This document shows, in pieces, positions 24,357-35,437 of a DNA stretch of 64,000 nucleotides (its first letter is position 1; each line of letters opens with the position of its first letter). The notes under the pieces were generated by a model, which saw nothing but the letters and a program-made list of their open reading frames with translations, had not been told where the DNA came from and made no database searches. Source of the DNA: Sporohalobacter salinus (GTDB lineage Bacteria > Bacillota > Halanaerobiia > Halobacteroidales > Acetohalobiaceae); assembly GCF_016908635.1 (NCBI RefSeq), contig NZ_JAFBEG010000003.1:62001-126000 (forward strand). Direction: 5' to 3'. A program made the translations under genes and the position numbers.

Positions 24357-26162
24357 TTGAATGGAGTTAATCAAGATAGAATTATTAACTTTTGTATTAT
24401 AGCTCACGTTGATCACGGTAAGTCTACTTTAGCTGATAGATTATTAGAATATACTGATACGATTGAAGAGCGAGATATGGAAGAACAGTTATTAGATACC
24501 ATGGATTTAGAACGAGAACGTGGTATTACAATTAAAGCACAAGCGGTACGCATGAATTATACAACTGATGATGAAGAAGATTATATTTTGAATTTAATAG
24601 ATACTCCGGGACATGTTGATTTTAATTATGAGGTTTCGCGGAGTTTAGAAGCTTGCGAAGGAGCCTTATTGGTTATTGATGCTGCCCAAGGAATAGAGGC
24701 TCAGACTTTAGCCAATATATATTTAGCTTTAGAGGCTGACTTAGAGATAATTCCTGTTATTAATAAGATAGATTTGGATAGTGCTCAACCTGATTTAGTA
24801 AAAGAGGAATTAATAGATATTGGTATAGATCCAGATGAAGCTATTTTGACTAGTGCCAAAGAAGGAATTGGCATTAAAAAAGTTTTAGACACAATTATAG
24901 AAAGAGTTCCTTCTCCTATAGGAGATATAGATGAATCGCTTAAGGCTTTAATTTTTGATTCTGTATATGACCCTTATCAAGGTGTGATTGCTTATTATCG
25001 AGTAGTAGAGGGAAGTATTGAACCAGGAATGAAGATTAAGATGATGGCTACTGATAAGACCTTTGAAGTCGAAGAGGTTGGTATCTTCACTCCAAATATG
25101 GAATCGGTAGACAAATTAGTAGCTGGAGAAGTAGGTTATGTTATTGCTGGAATTAAAGACGTCAAACATTCTCGAGTAGGAGATACAATTACCGATGCTA
25201 ATAATCCTACTGATGAACCTTTGCCTGGGTATCAGAAGGCGAAACCGATGGTTTATTGTGGCGTCTATCCAGTAGAAGGAGCTGATTATGAGCTGCTTCG
25301 TGATGCTTTAGAGAAATTACAGTTAAATGATGCTGCTCTTACTTTTGAACCAGAAACTTCGGAAGCTTTAGGTTTTGGCTATCGTGGTGGATTTTTGGGA
25401 TTATTGCATATGGAGATTATTCAGGAGCGCTTGGAAAGAGAGTATGATTTGGACTTAATTACAACAGCTCCTAGTGTAGTTTATAAAGTTCATAAAGAAA
25501 GCGGTGAAGTACTAGAAATTGAAAATCCAGCCAAAATGCCTGAACCTCAGGAAATAGATTTTATTGAAGAACCTTTTGTAGAAGCAACAATTATGTTACC
25601 TGATGATTATGTTGGGGATGGTATGGAATTAGCCCAGAGTCGTCGGGGTGAATTTGAGGATATGCAGTATTTAGATGAGAATCGTGTTAAGTTAGTTTAT
25701 GAGCTGCCATTAAGTGAAATTATTTTGGATTTCTTTGATCAACTTAAGTCAGCAACGCGTGGTTATGCTACTTTAGATTATGAATTTATTGGCTATCGTG
25801 AAGCTGAGTTAGTTAAACTGAATATTTTAGTCAATAAAGATCCAATTGATGCTCTATCCTGTATTGTACATGAAGATAATGCTTATGAAATTGGCCAGAG
25901 TTTAACTAAAAAGCTAAAAGAGTTTATTCCTGAGCAGATGTTTGAAGTTCCTGTTCAAGCAGCTATTGGTAATAAAGTAATTGCCCGCCAGACTATTCGG
26001 GCTAAGCGAAAGAATGTGCTTCAGAAGTGTTACGGAGGAGACGTCTCCCGAAAGAGAAAACTTTTGGAAAAGCAAAAAGAAGGTAAAAAGAGAATGAAAC
26101 AAGTTGGGAGTGTAGAAATTCCTCAGGAAGCTTTTATGGCTATTTTAAGTATTGATGAATAA
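24357..26162 (+). CDS. lepA: Elongation factor 4 (LepA)
   Basis: LepA is a ribosome-bound translational GTPase that promotes back-translocation or ribosome assembly under stress. The 601-aa protein has G1 HVDHGKST near residue 18, a G2 region [11 protein letters not shown]3 DTPGHVDF near 80, and G4 NKIDL near 134. The LepA-specific C-terminal domain is complete ([20 protein letters not shown]). The start is TTG 24357: AAAGGAGGAG lies 6 bases upstream, and the nearby ATG at 24361 is out of frame. hemW follows after 14 bases. Confidence 0.98.
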   Translation: MNGVNQDRIINFCIIAHVDHGKSTLADRLLEYTDTIEERDMEEQLLDTMDLERERGITIKAQAVRMNYTTDDEEDYILNLIDTPGHVDFNYEVSRSLEACEGALLVIDAAQGIEAQTLANIYLALEADLEIIPVINKIDLDSAQPDLVKEELIDIGIDPDEAILTSAKEGIGIKKVLDTIIERVPSPIGDIDESLKALIFDSVYDPYQGVIAYYRVVEGSIEPGMKIKMMATDKTFEVEEVGIFTPNMESVDKLVAGEVGYVIAGIKDVKHSRVGDTITDANNPTDEPLPGYQKAKPMVYCGVYPVEGADYELLRDALEKLQLNDAALTFEPETSEALGFGYRGGFLGLLHMEIIQERLEREYDLDLITTAPSVVYKVHKESGEVLEIENPAKMPEPQEIDFIEEPFVEATIMLPDDYVGDGMELAQSRRGEFEDMQYLDENRVKLVYELPLSEIILDFFDQLKSATRGYATLDYEFIGYREAELVKLNILVNKDPIDALSCIVHEDNAYEIGQSLTKKLKEFIPEQMFEVPVQAAIGNKVIARQTIRAKRKNVLQKCYGGDVSRKRKLLEKQKEGKKRMKQVGSVEIPQEAFMAILSIDE

Positions 26163-26176
26163 AAGGAGTAATTTAG

Positions 26177-27313
26177 ATGAAAGAATTCGGACTCTATATT
26201 CATTTTCCTTTCTGTATTAAAAAATGTCATTATTGTGATTTTAATTCTGTAGCCTGGCAGGATGAATTGGCTGCAGAATTTTTTACGGCTTTATGTGAAG
26301 AGGTAAAAATGGTTGCTGCTGAATATAATCATCCAATATTGAAGAGTATATTTCTTGGTGGAGGGACTCCCAGTTGTTTTAGTGGTCAGGCTATAGTTAA
26401 TTTATTATTACTATTAAAGGAAGAGTTTGACTTAAAAGAAGGACTTGAAGTAACAATTGAAGCTAATCCTGGAACTATTAATCAAGATAAACTTATTGCT
26501 TTTAAAGAGGCTGGTATTAATCGTTTAAGTTTTGGAGTGCAGTCTTTTGATAATCAAATACTCAATAAGTTGGGGCGAATACATACAGCTGATGAAGCTA
26601 GAGATAATTATTATTTAGCTCGAGAAGTCGGTTTTACAAATATTAATCTTGATTTAATCTTTGCTGTTCCCGGCCAGGAGTTAAGTGAGTGGAGGACAAC
26701 ATTGGATTTTGCTTTACAGTTGACTCCTGAGCATTTAGCTACTTATAATCTCAAGATAGAGCCGGGAACTAAATTGGGAGATGACTTAGCTCGGGGACGA
26801 ATAGATCCTGTTTCTCAAGATTTAGACTTAGAGATGTATCAGTTGACTAAAGATTTATTAATTGATAATGGTTATGAGCATTATGAGATTTCTAACTTTT
26901 CTAAACTAGGTTATAGATCTAAACATAATCAGATTTATTGGAAGAACAGACCTTATTTGGCTTTAGGTCCAGGAGCTCATTTTTATGATGGAAAGGTTCG
27001 CGGTAATAATTTAGAATCAATTGGAAAGTATATTAATATAATTGATACTGGTAAAAGGCCTATAGAAAATGAAGAGCGTCTTAGTAGAGAAGATAAAATT
27101 ATAGAAACTATAATTTTAGGTTTGAGATTAAAGGAAGGAATTTCAATTCTTGAATTTGAGGAAGAATTTGGGGAGTCAATATATAATATATATAATGAAG
27201 AATTGACAGAATTGAATGAACAAGAATTAATAAAAATTAACTCTCAAAAGATATCACTTACTGAGAAAGGAATGGTCTTGGCTAATGATGTATTATCCGA
27301 GTTTGTTCTTTGA
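26177..27313 (+). CDS. hemW: HemW-type radical SAM heme chaperone
   Basis: A radical SAM protein of the oxygen-independent coproporphyrinogen oxidase-like family, now regarded as a heme-binding chaperone. The 378-aa protein has the CIKKCHYC cluster motif (CxxxCxxC) near residue 14, followed by the GGGTPS glycine-rich motif and the HemW C-terminal domain. It is shorter than true HemN and lacks its N-terminal extension. It lies between lepA and hrcA as in Bacillus, and is probably cotranscribed with lepA. Confidence 0.92.
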   Translation: MKEFGLYIHFPFCIKKCHYCDFNSVAWQDELAAEFFTALCEEVKMVAAEYNHPILKSIFLGGGTPSCFSGQAIVNLLLLLKEEFDLKEGLEVTIEANPGTINQDKLIAFKEAGINRLSFGVQSFDNQILNKLGRIHTADEARDNYYLAREVGFTNINLDLIFAVPGQELSEWRTTLDFALQLTPEHLATYNLKIEPGTKLGDDLARGRIDPVSQDLDLEMYQLTKDLLIDNGYEHYEISNFSKLGYRSKHNQIYWKNRPYLALGPGAHFYDGKVRGNNLESIGKYINIIDTGKRPIENEERLSREDKIIETIILGLRLKEGISILEFEEEFGESIYNIYNEELTELNEQELIKINSQKISLTEKGMVLANDVLSEFVL

Positions 27314-27385
27314 TAATAATTAGAGTATAAACTAGTATTTTATAGTTTTAAATAGTTAATTTAATCAAATCGATTTTTTAAATGT

Positions 27386-27414
27386 TTGACAAATAGAAAG
27401 GTAAGTGTTATTTT
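27386..27414 (+). promoter_or_regulatory. Sigma-A promoter of hrcA heat-shock operon
   Basis: TTGACA (27386-27391) with a 17-base spacer to TATTTT (27409-27414) lies just upstream of the CIRCE element, the classical arrangement. Confidence 0.7.
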
Positions 27415-27429
27415 AATTATAGTTAATTA

Positions 27430-27456
27430 TTAGCACTCATTGGACTTGAGTGCTAA
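27430..27456 (+). promoter_or_regulatory. CIRCE operator (HrcA-binding site)
   Basis: TTAGCACTC, a 9-base spacer, and GAGTGCTAA match the CIRCE inverted repeat exactly. It lies 19 bases before hrcA, so HrcA represses its own operon together with grpE and perhaps dnaK-dnaJ. Confidence 0.98.
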
Positions 27457-27475
27457 CATTGAGAGGTGATGGTTA

Positions 27476-28516
27476 ATGTTGGAGATGACTGAGCGAAAAA
27501 AAGATGTCTTAAAGGCCATCATTAATGAATATATAATGACTGCTGAGCCAGTAGGGTCTCGTACTTTGGCTCGTAGATATGATTTTGGAGTTAGTTCAGC
27601 AACTATCAGAAATGAAATGGCTGATCTTGAAGAGATGAATTATTTAGAGAAACCACATAAATCTGCTGGACGAATTCCATCTGATAAAGGTTATAGATTT
27701 TATGTAGATACATTAATGGAGCTTAGAGATATTTCTAAACAGCAGCGTAAGAAAATTAAGGATAATTATGAATCAAAAGCTAAAGAGATTCGAGATATTA
27801 TTAAACAAACTTCAAATATGTTATCTGATTTGACGCATTATACTTCTTTAGTTTTAACTCCTCAAGTGCACGATAGTGTATTTCGCAAATTGAAATTAAT
27901 TTCTTTAGATAGTAATCATATGTTATTAGTTATAATGACTGATATTGGAGTAGTTCAAAACAAGGTAATTGTGATGCCGGAAGAATTAAGCCGATCTGAA
28001 TTACAGAAAATTTCTAGGTATTTAAATGAAAAGTTACAGGGTTTATCTCTGAGTGAGATAGATAAGGATTTGTTGAATAATCTAGAAAACAATTTAATTA
28101 ATCAATTGGATATTGTAATGAGCGATTTAGGTTTTTTAGCTAATGACTTATTTAGAGTAAGTATTGACGAAAAGATCTATTTGGGTGGAACAACAAATAT
28201 TTTAGAACAGCCGGAATTTAATGATATTCATAAAGTTAAAGCAGTATTAAGGGTTTTAGAAGAAGAAGAATTGTTATATAATATTTTAGGGAAGATTTGT
28301 AATTCGCCGGAAGTAGAGGTTATTATAGGTCAAGAAAATGAATTTGATGAAATTAAGGATTGTAGTATGGTAACAGCTACTTATCAGTTAGGAGATAGGG
28401 CGATAGGTAAGATTGGGGTCTTAGGCCCTACACGGATGGAATATCCTAAGGTTGTTTCTAAGGTGAAGATTGTAGCACAGATTTTGAGTAATATGTTAAA
28501 TGAAACAAATAAATAG
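27476..28516 (+). CDS. hrcA: Heat-inducible transcription repressor HrcA
   Basis: HrcA binds CIRCE and represses class-I heat-shock genes; its folding depends on GroEL. The 346-aa protein starts with a winged-helix domain (ERKKDVLKAIINEYI, then VSSATIRNEMADLEE) and continues with the GAF-like HrcA domain ending in GPTRMEYPKVVSKV. ATG 27476 has GAGAGGTGA upstream. The CIRCE element lies directly in front. grpE starts 21 bases after its stop. Confidence 0.97.
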   Translation: MLEMTERKKDVLKAIINEYIMTAEPVGSRTLARRYDFGVSSATIRNEMADLEEMNYLEKPHKSAGRIPSDKGYRFYVDTLMELRDISKQQRKKIKDNYESKAKEIRDIIKQTSNMLSDLTHYTSLVLTPQVHDSVFRKLKLISLDSNHMLLVIMTDIGVVQNKVIVMPEELSRSELQKISRYLNEKLQGLSLSEIDKDLLNNLENNLINQLDIVMSDLGFLANDLFRVSIDEKIYLGGTTNILEQPEFNDIHKVKAVLRVLEEEELLYNILGKICNSPEVEVIIGQENEFDEIKDCSMVTATYQLGDRAIGKIGVLGPTRMEYPKVVSKVKIVAQILSNMLNETNK

Positions 28517-28537
28517 TAAGATTGGGTGGTGAGAATA

Positions 28538-29179
28538 ATGAGTTATAATCAAGCTGCTAAAAAAGAGGTTGATTTTGAGAAAGAAAAGAAACGGAGAGAA
28601 GAAACGGAATTAGAAAAAGACCAATCTAAAGAAGAAGTTGTAGAAGAGACAGTAGACAGTCAGACTGATAAAAAAAAGATTGAGGAAGAATTAAAAGGAG
28701 AAAATCTTGAAAAAAGAATAGAGGACTTAGAGGAAGACTTAGAAAGGAGTGAAAGAGAGAAAGAAGAGTATATAAATAAGCTACAGCGTCAGCGCGCTGA
28801 TTTTTCAAATTATAAAAAAAGAGTTGAAAAAGAAAAGAATAAATTAAAAGAGAATGCTACTAAAGAGTTAGTTAGTGAATTATTGCCGATTTTGGATAAT
28901 TTCGAGCGAGCCCTTTCTTCTTCTGCTGAAGATCAGAATTTAGCAGATTTTATGGAGGGAATGGATATGATATCCCGACAGTTATTTAATGTGTTAAAGA
29001 AAGAGGGATTAGAAGTAATTCCAACTGTCGGTGAAGAGTTTGACCCGAACATTCATGAAGCTGTAGCTAAGGAACCAAGTGAGGAGTATGAGTCAGGTAT
29101 TGTCATTGAAGAATTACAGAAAGGATATCTCTTTAACGATCAAGTACTTCGGGCAGCGATGGTAAAGATTGCAGAATAG
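28538..29179 (+). CDS. grpE: Nucleotide exchange factor GrpE
   Basis: GrpE releases ADP from DnaK. The 213-aa protein has a long acidic and charged N-terminal coiled coil (about 10-95), then the GrpE core with RADFSNYKKR, LLPILDNFERAL and a C-terminal beta domain (FDPNIHEAVAKEP, GYLFNDQVLRAAMVKI). ATG 28538 is preferred, with GGTGGTGAG upstream; an in-frame GTG at 28526 lies within that stretch. It is the second gene of the HrcA/CIRCE operon. Confidence 0.95.
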   Translation: MSYNQAAKKEVDFEKEKKRREETELEKDQSKEEVVEETVDSQTDKKKIEEELKGENLEKRIEDLEEDLERSEREKEEYINKLQRQRADFSNYKKRVEKEKNKLKENATKELVSELLPILDNFERALSSSAEDQNLADFMEGMDMISRQLFNVLKKEGLEVIPTVGEEFDPNIHEAVAKEPSEEYESGIVIEELQKGYLFNDQVLRAAMVKIAE

Positions 29180-29214
29180 ATTTTAAGGTTGAATAATTAA
29201 ATAATCTTACATAA

Positions 29215-29233
29215 CCAGGGTAATTTGCCCTGG
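29215..29233 (+). other. Small hairpin between grpE and dnaK
   Basis: CCAGGG and CCCTGG flank a 7-base loop. There is no T-run, so it may be an RNA-processing or partial-attenuation site within the heat-shock operon. Confidence 0.4.
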
Positions 29234-29284
29234 ATAAATTATGACAAGCACTTTGAAATTTTAAATTAAGGAGGATGATGTAGT

Positions 29285-31168
29285 ATGAGTGAAAAAGTAA
29301 TAGGTATCGATTTAGGAACTACTAATTCTTGTGTAGCAGTGATTGAGGGTGGAGATCCTACAGTTATTCCAAATGCAAAAGGAAATAGAACTACTCCTTC
29401 AGTAGTAGGATATTCTGATAAAGGTGAAAGGTTAGTAGGAGAAGCTGCTAAGCGTCAGGCAATTACTAACCCCGATCAGACAGTTGCTTCTATTAAGCGT
29501 CATATGGGGAGTAGCCATAAAGAAACTTTAGATGATGAAGAATATACACCACAGCAGATTTCTGCTATGATTTTGCAGAAGTTAAAGCAGGATGCTGAAG
29601 ATTATATTGGTGAAGAAGTAGAGAAAGCAGTAATTACAGTTCCAGCTTACTTTAGTGATTCTCAGCGTCAAGCTACTAAGGATGCTGGAAAGATTGCTGG
29701 GCTAGAAGTAGAAAGAATTATCAATGAGCCAACTGCTGCTTCTTTAGCATATGGATTAGATGATGATCAAGATCAGACTATTTTAGTTTATGACTTAGGT
29801 GGTGGAACCTTCGATGTTTCAATCCTTGAGTTAGGTGGAGGAGTATTCGAAGTTGTTTCTACTAGCGGTAATAATAAGCTAGGTGGTGATGATTTTGATC
29901 AAAAGATTATTGACTATCTAGCTGATGAGTTTGAAAAAGAACATAATATTGACTTAAGAAAAGATAATATGGCGCTACAGCGTTTGAAAGAAGCGGCAGA
30001 AGAGGCCAAGATTGAATTATCAGGTGTTGCTACTACTAATGTTAATTTGCCGTTTATTACTCAGGATGAAAGTGGACCTAAACATCTTGATATAGATATC
30101 AGTCGTTCTCAGTTTGAAAAAATGACTTCTGATTTAGTAGAAAAGACAATGAAGCCTACACGTCAAGCATTGTCAGATGCAGACTTAAATAAAAATGATA
30201 TTGATCATGTGATTTTAGTAGGAGGTTCTACACGAATTCCTGCTATTCGCGAAGCAGTAGAAAATGAATTAGGCCAGGAACCACATAAAGGTGTTAATCC
30301 TGATGAATGTGTTGCTATTGGTGCTGCAATTCAAGGTGGAGTTTTAGCTGGTGAGGTTGATGACCTAGTATTATTAGATGTTACACCTTTATCATTGGGT
30401 ATTGAGACTATGGGTGGTGTCTTTACGAAATTAATTGAGCGAAATACAACAATCCCAACAGAGAAGAGCAAGATCTTCTCTACTGCTGCTGATAATCAAA
30501 CAACAGTAGATATTCATGTTCTGCAGGGAGAGCGCGAAATGGCCCAACATAATAAAACACTTGGTCGTTTTCAGTTGACTGGAATACCTCCAGCACCACG
30601 CGGAGTACCTCAAATTGAAGTAACTTTTGAGATTGATAAAAACGGTATTGTACATGTATCTGCTAAAGATAAAGGCAGCGGTAACGAGCAGCAGATTACA
30701 ATTGAGTCCGATACTGGTCTTTCAGAAGAAGAAATTGAAGAAATGGTTAAAGAGGCCGAAGAACATGCAGAAGAAGATAAGCGTCGTCGTGAAGCTGTAG
30801 AAACAGTTACAGAAGCTGATAGTTTAGTCCATCAAGTAGAAAAAACAATTGAAGAAGCAGGAGAAAATGCTGATGATGCTGTTATTAGTCAGATTGAGAC
30901 TGCAAAAGCAGAATTAGAAGATGTATTAGAAGATGTTGATGTTAATGATATAGATCCAGACGAGATTGACGTTGACTTAATTGAAGAAAAGAAAGAGAAT
31001 TTAAGTAGTCAACTTCATGAATTGACACAGCAAATGTATGCCCAAGCGCAGCAAGCTCAACAGGCAGGAGCCCAAGCTGGTGCTGGTGCACAAGGAGCAG
31101 CTGGTCAAGGTGAAGATGATGAAGATGTAGTTGATGTTGACTTTGAAGAAGTTGATGATGAAGAATAA
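29285..31168 (+). CDS. dnaK: Chaperone DnaK (Hsp70)
   Basis: This is the Hsp70 chaperone. Phosphate-1 motif [13 protein letters not shown] is at the N-terminus; phosphate-2 ([14 protein letters not shown]) is near residue 170; [11 protein letters not shown] is near 315. The substrate domain follows ([14 protein letters not shown], near 370), then the lid and a Gln/Ala/Gly-rich tail ending in an acidic cluster. The 627 aa are complete. AAGGAGGATG lies upstream of ATG 29285. The gene sits in the order hrcA-grpE-dnaK-dnaJ; no second CIRCE is seen before it. Confidence 0.99.
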   Translation: MSEKVIGIDLGTTNSCVAVIEGGDPTVIPNAKGNRTTPSVVGYSDKGERLVGEAAKRQAITNPDQTVASIKRHMGSSHKETLDDEEYTPQQISAMILQKLKQDAEDYIGEEVEKAVITVPAYFSDSQRQATKDAGKIAGLEVERIINEPTAASLAYGLDDDQDQTILVYDLGGGTFDVSILELGGGVFEVVSTSGNNKLGGDDFDQKIIDYLADEFEKEHNIDLRKDNMALQRLKEAAEEAKIELSGVATTNVNLPFITQDESGPKHLDIDISRSQFEKMTSDLVEKTMKPTRQALSDADLNKNDIDHVILVGGSTRIPAIREAVENELGQEPHKGVNPDECVAIGAAIQGGVLAGEVDDLVLLDVTPLSLGIETMGGVFTKLIERNTTIPTEKSKIFSTAADNQTTVDIHVLQGEREMAQHNKTLGRFQLTGIPPAPRGVPQIEVTFEIDKNGIVHVSAKDKGSGNEQQITIESDTGLSEEEIEEMVKEAEEHAEEDKRRREAVETVTEADSLVHQVEKTIEEAGENADDAVISQIETAKAELEDVLEDVDVNDIDPDEIDVDLIEEKKENLSSQLHELTQQMYAQAQQAQQAGAQAGAGAQGAAGQGEDDEDVVDVDFEEVDDEE

Positions 31169-31202
31169 TATAATTGATAGAATTCAGGTATGAGTTAAAT
31201 TG

Positions 31203-31236
31203 GAGTCAAAGTCAAAGAAATTTTGGCTTTGACTCT
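31203..31236 (+). other. Hairpin between dnaK and dnaJ
   Basis: GAGTCAAAG pairs with CTTTGACTC, extended inward by CAAA/TTTG after one wobble. TGTTTATATT follows, a weak T-tract. It may be a partial terminator or mRNA processing element lowering dnaJ expression relative to dnaK. Confidence 0.5.
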
Positions 31237-31282
31237 GTTTATATTCTTGAATTATTATTGATAGGGTGGTGAAAGTTAAGTT

Positions 31283-32413
31283 ATGAGTAAGAAGGACTAT
31301 TATGATATTTTAGGTGTTGATGAGAATGCTAGTCAGAAGGAAATCAAGAAGGCTTATCGAAAGAAAGCCAAAAAGTATCATCCCGATGTTAGTGATGAGC
31401 CTAATGCAGAAGAGAAGTTTAAGGAAGCATCGGAAGCTTATGAAGTCTTAAGTGATGAAGAAAAAAGAGCTAAGTATGATCGCTTTGGTCATGCTGGTGT
31501 TGATCAAGATGGAGCCGGCTTTGGTCAAGGTGGTTTTGGTCAAGGTGACTTCGGCAGCTTTGATGATATATTTGATATGTTTTTCGGTGGTAGAGGCGGC
31601 CGTAGTGGGCGCAGAAATGCTCGTAGAAAAGGGGCAGATCTTAAATATAATTTAACGATAGATTTTGAAGAAGCTGTATTTGGTACAGAAAAAGAGATTA
31701 CCGTACCAAGAACTGAAGAATGTGATGATTGTAATGGAAGTGGAGCTAAGCCTGATAGTGATGTAGAAACTTGTGCTAAATGTAATGGAACAGGCCAAAT
31801 TAAATTTCAACAAAATACTCCATTAGGTCAGTTTGTTCAGACAAAGACTTGTGACCGCTGTAATGGAAGCGGGAAATTCGTTAAAGATCCTTGCCCAACT
31901 TGTAATGGCAAGGGGAAAGTAAGAAAACGTAGAAAAGTGACAGTAAATGTACCGGCAGGAGTCGAAAATGGTTCTAGATTGCGCATGCGCGGTGAAGGAG
32001 AAGCAGGAAAAAATGGAGGACCAGCTGGCGATCTATTTGTAGTTATTAATGTGCGATCCCATAAATTATTTGAACGTCGAGGCGATGATATTCTTTGTGA
32101 AGTGCCTATTAGTTTTGTACAGGCCATTTTAGGTGATGAAATTGAAGTTCCTACTCTTGATGGTAAAGTTAAGTTTAAGATACCTGAAGGAACTCAACCT
32201 GGTACTTCTTTTAGACTTAGAGATAAAGGAGTTCCCCATCTAAAAGGTAGAGGCCGCGGCGATCAGCATATTAAGGTGAAGGTTGTAATTCCGGAAGAAT
32301 TAGATGAAGATCAAAAAGAATTATTGCGAGAATTTGCTGATATAAGTGGTGAAGAAATTAATCCAGAAGAAAAAGGTTTTTTTAGAAAGGTGAAGAAAGC
32401 TCTTGGAATATAA
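31283..32413 (+). CDS. dnaJ: Chaperone protein DnaJ (Hsp40)
   Basis: DnaJ delivers substrates to DnaK and stimulates its ATPase. The 376-aa protein has a J domain with HPD near residue 34, a Gly/Phe-rich linker (about 73-115), and four CxxCxGxG zinc repeats ([32 protein letters not shown]). The C-terminal substrate-binding domains follow. It is a full type-I DnaJ. It ends inside the start of prmA (11-base overlap). Confidence 0.98.
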   Translation: MSKKDYYDILGVDENASQKEIKKAYRKKAKKYHPDVSDEPNAEEKFKEASEAYEVLSDEEKRAKYDRFGHAGVDQDGAGFGQGGFGQGDFGSFDDIFDMFFGGRGGRSGRRNARRKGADLKYNLTIDFEEAVFGTEKEITVPRTEECDDCNGSGAKPDSDVETCAKCNGTGQIKFQQNTPLGQFVQTKTCDRCNGSGKFVKDPCPTCNGKGKVRKRRKVTVNVPAGVENGSRLRMRGEGEAGKNGGPAGDLFVVINVRSHKLFERRGDDILCEVPISFVQAILGDEIEVPTLDGKVKFKIPEGTQPGTSFRLRDKGVPHLKGRGRGDQHIKVKVVIPEELDEDQKELLREFADISGEEINPEEKGFFRKVKKALGI

Positions 32414-33311
32414 TAAGAAGAAATCAAATCTGGACTGGATGGAAATTAAGATTTTTACTAAACAGGAAGCTCTGGCTGCTATAAGCAGTATTTTAGATGA
32501 TCTAGGAGTCAGAAGTTTAATTAAAGAAGAAGTTAAAAATGAAAAAAGTGATGATAATTTAGTGATTAAATTCTATTTGCCAGTCGATAAGTCCTTAGAA
32601 GCTAAATTGTCTGTACTTAAGAGTAAGATTAAATATTTGCCTGATTATAATATTGATTTAGGTTCAGGGCGGATAGAGTCAGATTCTATTCCTGACCAAG
32701 ATTGGAGCAAAAATTGGAAAGAAAACTTTAAACCTCAGCAGATAACTGATAGACTAGTGATTAAGCCTACCTGGGAAGAATATCAAGCTACTCCAAAAGA
32801 GAAAATAATAGAAATAGATCCTGGTATGGCTTTTGGTACTGGGACTCATGAGACAACAACTATGTGCTTAGAAGCTATAGAAGAATATAGCAAGCAGTGT
32901 AGTAATTTACTTGATATTGGTACAGGTACAGGAATCTTGTCTATTGGTGCTTATCTATTAGGGATTAAAGATATAACAGCTATCGATATTGATGAAAAAG
33001 CTGTTAGAATAGCTAAAGAGAATTTAGAGTTAAATAAGATTAATGAAGGTGTGGAAGTAAAACAGAGTAACTTAGCTAAAGAAATAGATGGTAGTTATGA
33101 ATTAGTAGTTGCCAATTTGTTGCCTCATATTATTCTTGATTTAATTCCTAGTTTGAGTCAATTATTAGAAGAGGATAGTATCTTTATTCTATCTGGAATT
33201 ACTCAAGAGAAAAAAGCTATAATTGAGGAGAAGTTAGAAAAATTTTCGCTGCAGATTCTAGAAGTAAAAGAAAGCGGAGAATGGGTGACGCTAGTAGGAA
33301 AGAGGTGTTAA
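32403..33311 (+). CDS. prmA: Ribosomal protein L11 methyltransferase
   Basis: PrmA trimethylates ribosomal protein L11. The 302-aa protein has the PrmA N-terminal domain, [12 protein letters not shown] near residue 100, the [14 protein letters not shown] motif near 140, the SAM-binding loop [15 protein letters not shown] near 175, and [10 protein letters not shown]. The TTG start at 32403 overlaps dnaJ; AGAAAGGTGA upstream of it supports this choice. An internal ATG at 32439 lacks a ribosome site but would also give a complete domain. Confidence 0.93.
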   Translation: MEYNKKKSNLDWMEIKIFTKQEALAAISSILDDLGVRSLIKEEVKNEKSDDNLVIKFYLPVDKSLEAKLSVLKSKIKYLPDYNIDLGSGRIESDSIPDQDWSKNWKENFKPQQITDRLVIKPTWEEYQATPKEKIIEIDPGMAFGTGTHETTTMCLEAIEEYSKQCSNLLDIGTGTGILSIGAYLLGIKDITAIDIDEKAVRIAKENLELNKINEGVEVKQSNLAKEIDGSYELVVANLLPHIILDLIPSLSQLLEEDSIFILSGITQEKKAIIEEKLEKFSLQILEVKESGEWVTLVGKRC

Positions 33312-33315
33312 TGAG

Positions 33316-34062
33316 ATGCACCATTTTTTTGTAGATCCTGATTATATAACTGAAAGTCAGGTACGAATTACTGGTGATGATGTAAAACATATTACTAAGT
33401 CTCTGCGGTTAGGTTCAGGCGATGAAATAAGTGTAGCTGATGGCGAAGGCAGGAAATATATAGTAAAAATAGTTGAGACAGGAAATGATTTAGTTATTGG
33501 TGAAATTGAAAAAGAATTTAAATCTAAAGTAGAGCCAGAAGTAAAAATAACTTTGCTACAAGGATTACCTAAAAGCAAAAAGATGGATCTTATAGTAGAA
33601 AAATGTACTGAATTGGGAATAGATACAGTTATTCCCGCAGAAACTAAAAGAAGTGTAGTTAAGTTGAAGCCTAGCAAAGCTAAACGGCGCCAGAAACGAT
33701 GGCAGAGAAAGGCAGAAGCTGCTGCTAAACAGTCACAGCGGGCTCGAATTCCTACTATAGGCCAATTGATGAATTTATCTAACTTATCTGAAATAGCTGG
33801 TGACTATGACTTAATTCTTATTCCTTGGGAAGAAGAATCAACTAAGAGTTTAAAAACCTCTTTAAAGTCGGTTGATGATATAGATAAAGTATTAATTATA
33901 ATCGGTCCTGAAGGAGGTCTTGCTGTTGAAGAAGTAGAAGCAGCAAAAGAGTTAGGAGCTAAGCCAGTTAGCTTAGGCCCTAGAATACTTAGGACGGAGA
34001 CTGCAGGTTTAACTACCTTAAGTTTAGTTCTGTACGAATTAGGAGATTTAGGAGGTCAATAA
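33316..34062 (+). CDS. rsmE: 16S rRNA (uracil-1498-N3)-methyltransferase
   Basis: RsmE is a SPOUT-fold enzyme methylating U1498 of 16S rRNA. The 248-aa protein has an N-terminal PUA-like domain (HHFFVDPD, then HITKSLRLGSGDEI) and the knotted C-terminal domain with IIGPEGGL near residue 195 and LGPRILRTETAGL near 225. It starts 4 bases after prmA and its stop overlaps the mtaB start (TAATG), so translation is coupled. Confidence 0.96.
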   Translation: MHHFFVDPDYITESQVRITGDDVKHITKSLRLGSGDEISVADGEGRKYIVKIVETGNDLVIGEIEKEFKSKVEPEVKITLLQGLPKSKKMDLIVEKCTELGIDTVIPAETKRSVVKLKPSKAKRRQKRWQRKAEAAAKQSQRARIPTIGQLMNLSNLSEIAGDYDLILIPWEEESTKSLKTSLKSVDDIDKVLIIIGPEGGLAVEEVEAAKELGAKPVSLGPRILRTETAGLTTLSLVLYELGDLGGQ

Positions 34063-35372
34063 TGAAGCAGGTTGCATTCTATACTTTAGGCTGCAAAGTT
34101 AATCAGTATGATACAGAAGCTATGATTACCCTCTTTACAGCGGCCGGCTATGAATTAGTTGACTTTGCTGAAAAAGCAGACATTTATATTATAAATACCT
34201 GTACAGTCACTCACCAGGGAGCCCGTAAATCCCGGCAGATGATCCGCAGGGCTAAGCGACGTAATCCTCAGGCAATAGTGGCAGTTGTAGGTTGTTATCC
34301 TCAGGTATCGCCAGAAGAGATTTTAGAAATTGATGGAGTTGATTTGATAGTAGGAACTGAGGGACGCAGAGAGATACTTGATTTGATTAAGCAGGTTAAA
34401 CGGGCTGATGAGCCTTTGAATTTTGTTCAGGATGTAAGCGAAGTAGAAGAATTTGAAGAGATACCGATTGATAAAGCTGAAGAAAGAACTAGGGCTTCAT
34501 TGAAGGTACAGGATGGTTGTGATAGTTTTTGTGCTTACTGTATTATTCCTTATACCCGCGGATCAATACGTAGTAGAGGGATAGAGGATGCTGTAAAGGA
34601 AGCTAAACGTTTAGTTTCTAATGGATTTAAAGAAATTGTTTTAACAGGAATTCATTTAGGAGCATATGGTAGGGAAAGGGAAGAAGAATTTAATTTAGTT
34701 ACCTTGCTAGAAGAACTAATAAAGATTTCTGATCTTAAACGAATTAGATTAAGTTCTATTGAAGCAACGGAAGTAACTTCAGATTTAATTGATTTAATAG
34801 CCGAAGAAGAAAAACTTTGCCGTCATTTACATCTTCCTTTACAAAATGGTAGTGATAAAATTCTTGAAGCTATGAATCGTGATTATAATGCTAAGCAGTA
34901 TGCTGATAAGGTGGCAGAGATAAGAAATAAGATCCCCCAGATTGCTATTACTACTGATGTAATGGTAGGTTTTCCGGGGGAAACAGAGGAAGATTTTGAA
35001 ACTACTTATCAGTTGATTAAGGAGCTAGCCTTTAGTGATTTGCATGTTTTTAAATATTCTAAGCGTGAAGGTACTCCTGCAGCTAAATTTCCTAATCAGG
35101 TGCATTCAAAGGTGAAGAAGAAACGAAGTGCTAAATTAAGAGATTTGGCAGATGATCTTGCTTCTGAATATCGTAAGAAATTTTTGGGAATTGAATTGGA
35201 TGTATTAGTTGAAGAAGAACGAGATGGCAGAACAGATCTTTTAACCGGTTTAACTGATAATTATCTGCGGGTAATGATTGATGATAATGATCAATATCAG
35301 GAAGAATTAGTAGATGTTAAGTTAAAGGAATTAAGAGAAGATTACTTAATTGGAGAAATTAAGAAAGATTAA
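34062..35372 (+). CDS. mtaB: tRNA t6A37 methylthiotransferase MtaB
   Basis: MtaB converts t6A37 to ms2t6A37 in tRNAs reading ANN codons. The 436-aa protein has the three domains of the methylthiotransferase family: an N-terminal UPF0004 domain with conserved Cys (TLGCKVNQYD, INTCTVT, VVGCYPQ), a radical SAM domain with CDSFCAYC near residue 150, and a C-terminal TRAM domain. The CKVNQYD variant is typical of MtaB, in contrast to MiaB/RimO. It overlaps rsmE by one base. Confidence 0.95.
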   Translation: MKQVAFYTLGCKVNQYDTEAMITLFTAAGYELVDFAEKADIYIINTCTVTHQGARKSRQMIRRAKRRNPQAIVAVVGCYPQVSPEEILEIDGVDLIVGTEGRREILDLIKQVKRADEPLNFVQDVSEVEEFEEIPIDKAEERTRASLKVQDGCDSFCAYCIIPYTRGSIRSRGIEDAVKEAKRLVSNGFKEIVLTGIHLGAYGREREEEFNLVTLLEELIKISDLKRIRLSSIEATEVTSDLIDLIAEEEKLCRHLHLPLQNGSDKILEAMNRDYNAKQYADKVAEIRNKIPQIAITTDVMVGFPGETEEDFETTYQLIKELAFSDLHVFKYSKREGTPAAKFPNQVHSKVKKKRSAKLRDLADDLASEYRKKFLGIELDVLVEEERDGRTDLLTGLTDNYLRVMIDDNDQYQEELVDVKLKELREDYLIGEIKKD

Positions 35373-35437
35373 AAGAGGATTTTTCTTTCTTATCAAGAAT
35401 ATATTCAAAGCAGCATAGAAGGAGGTGTTATGTTATT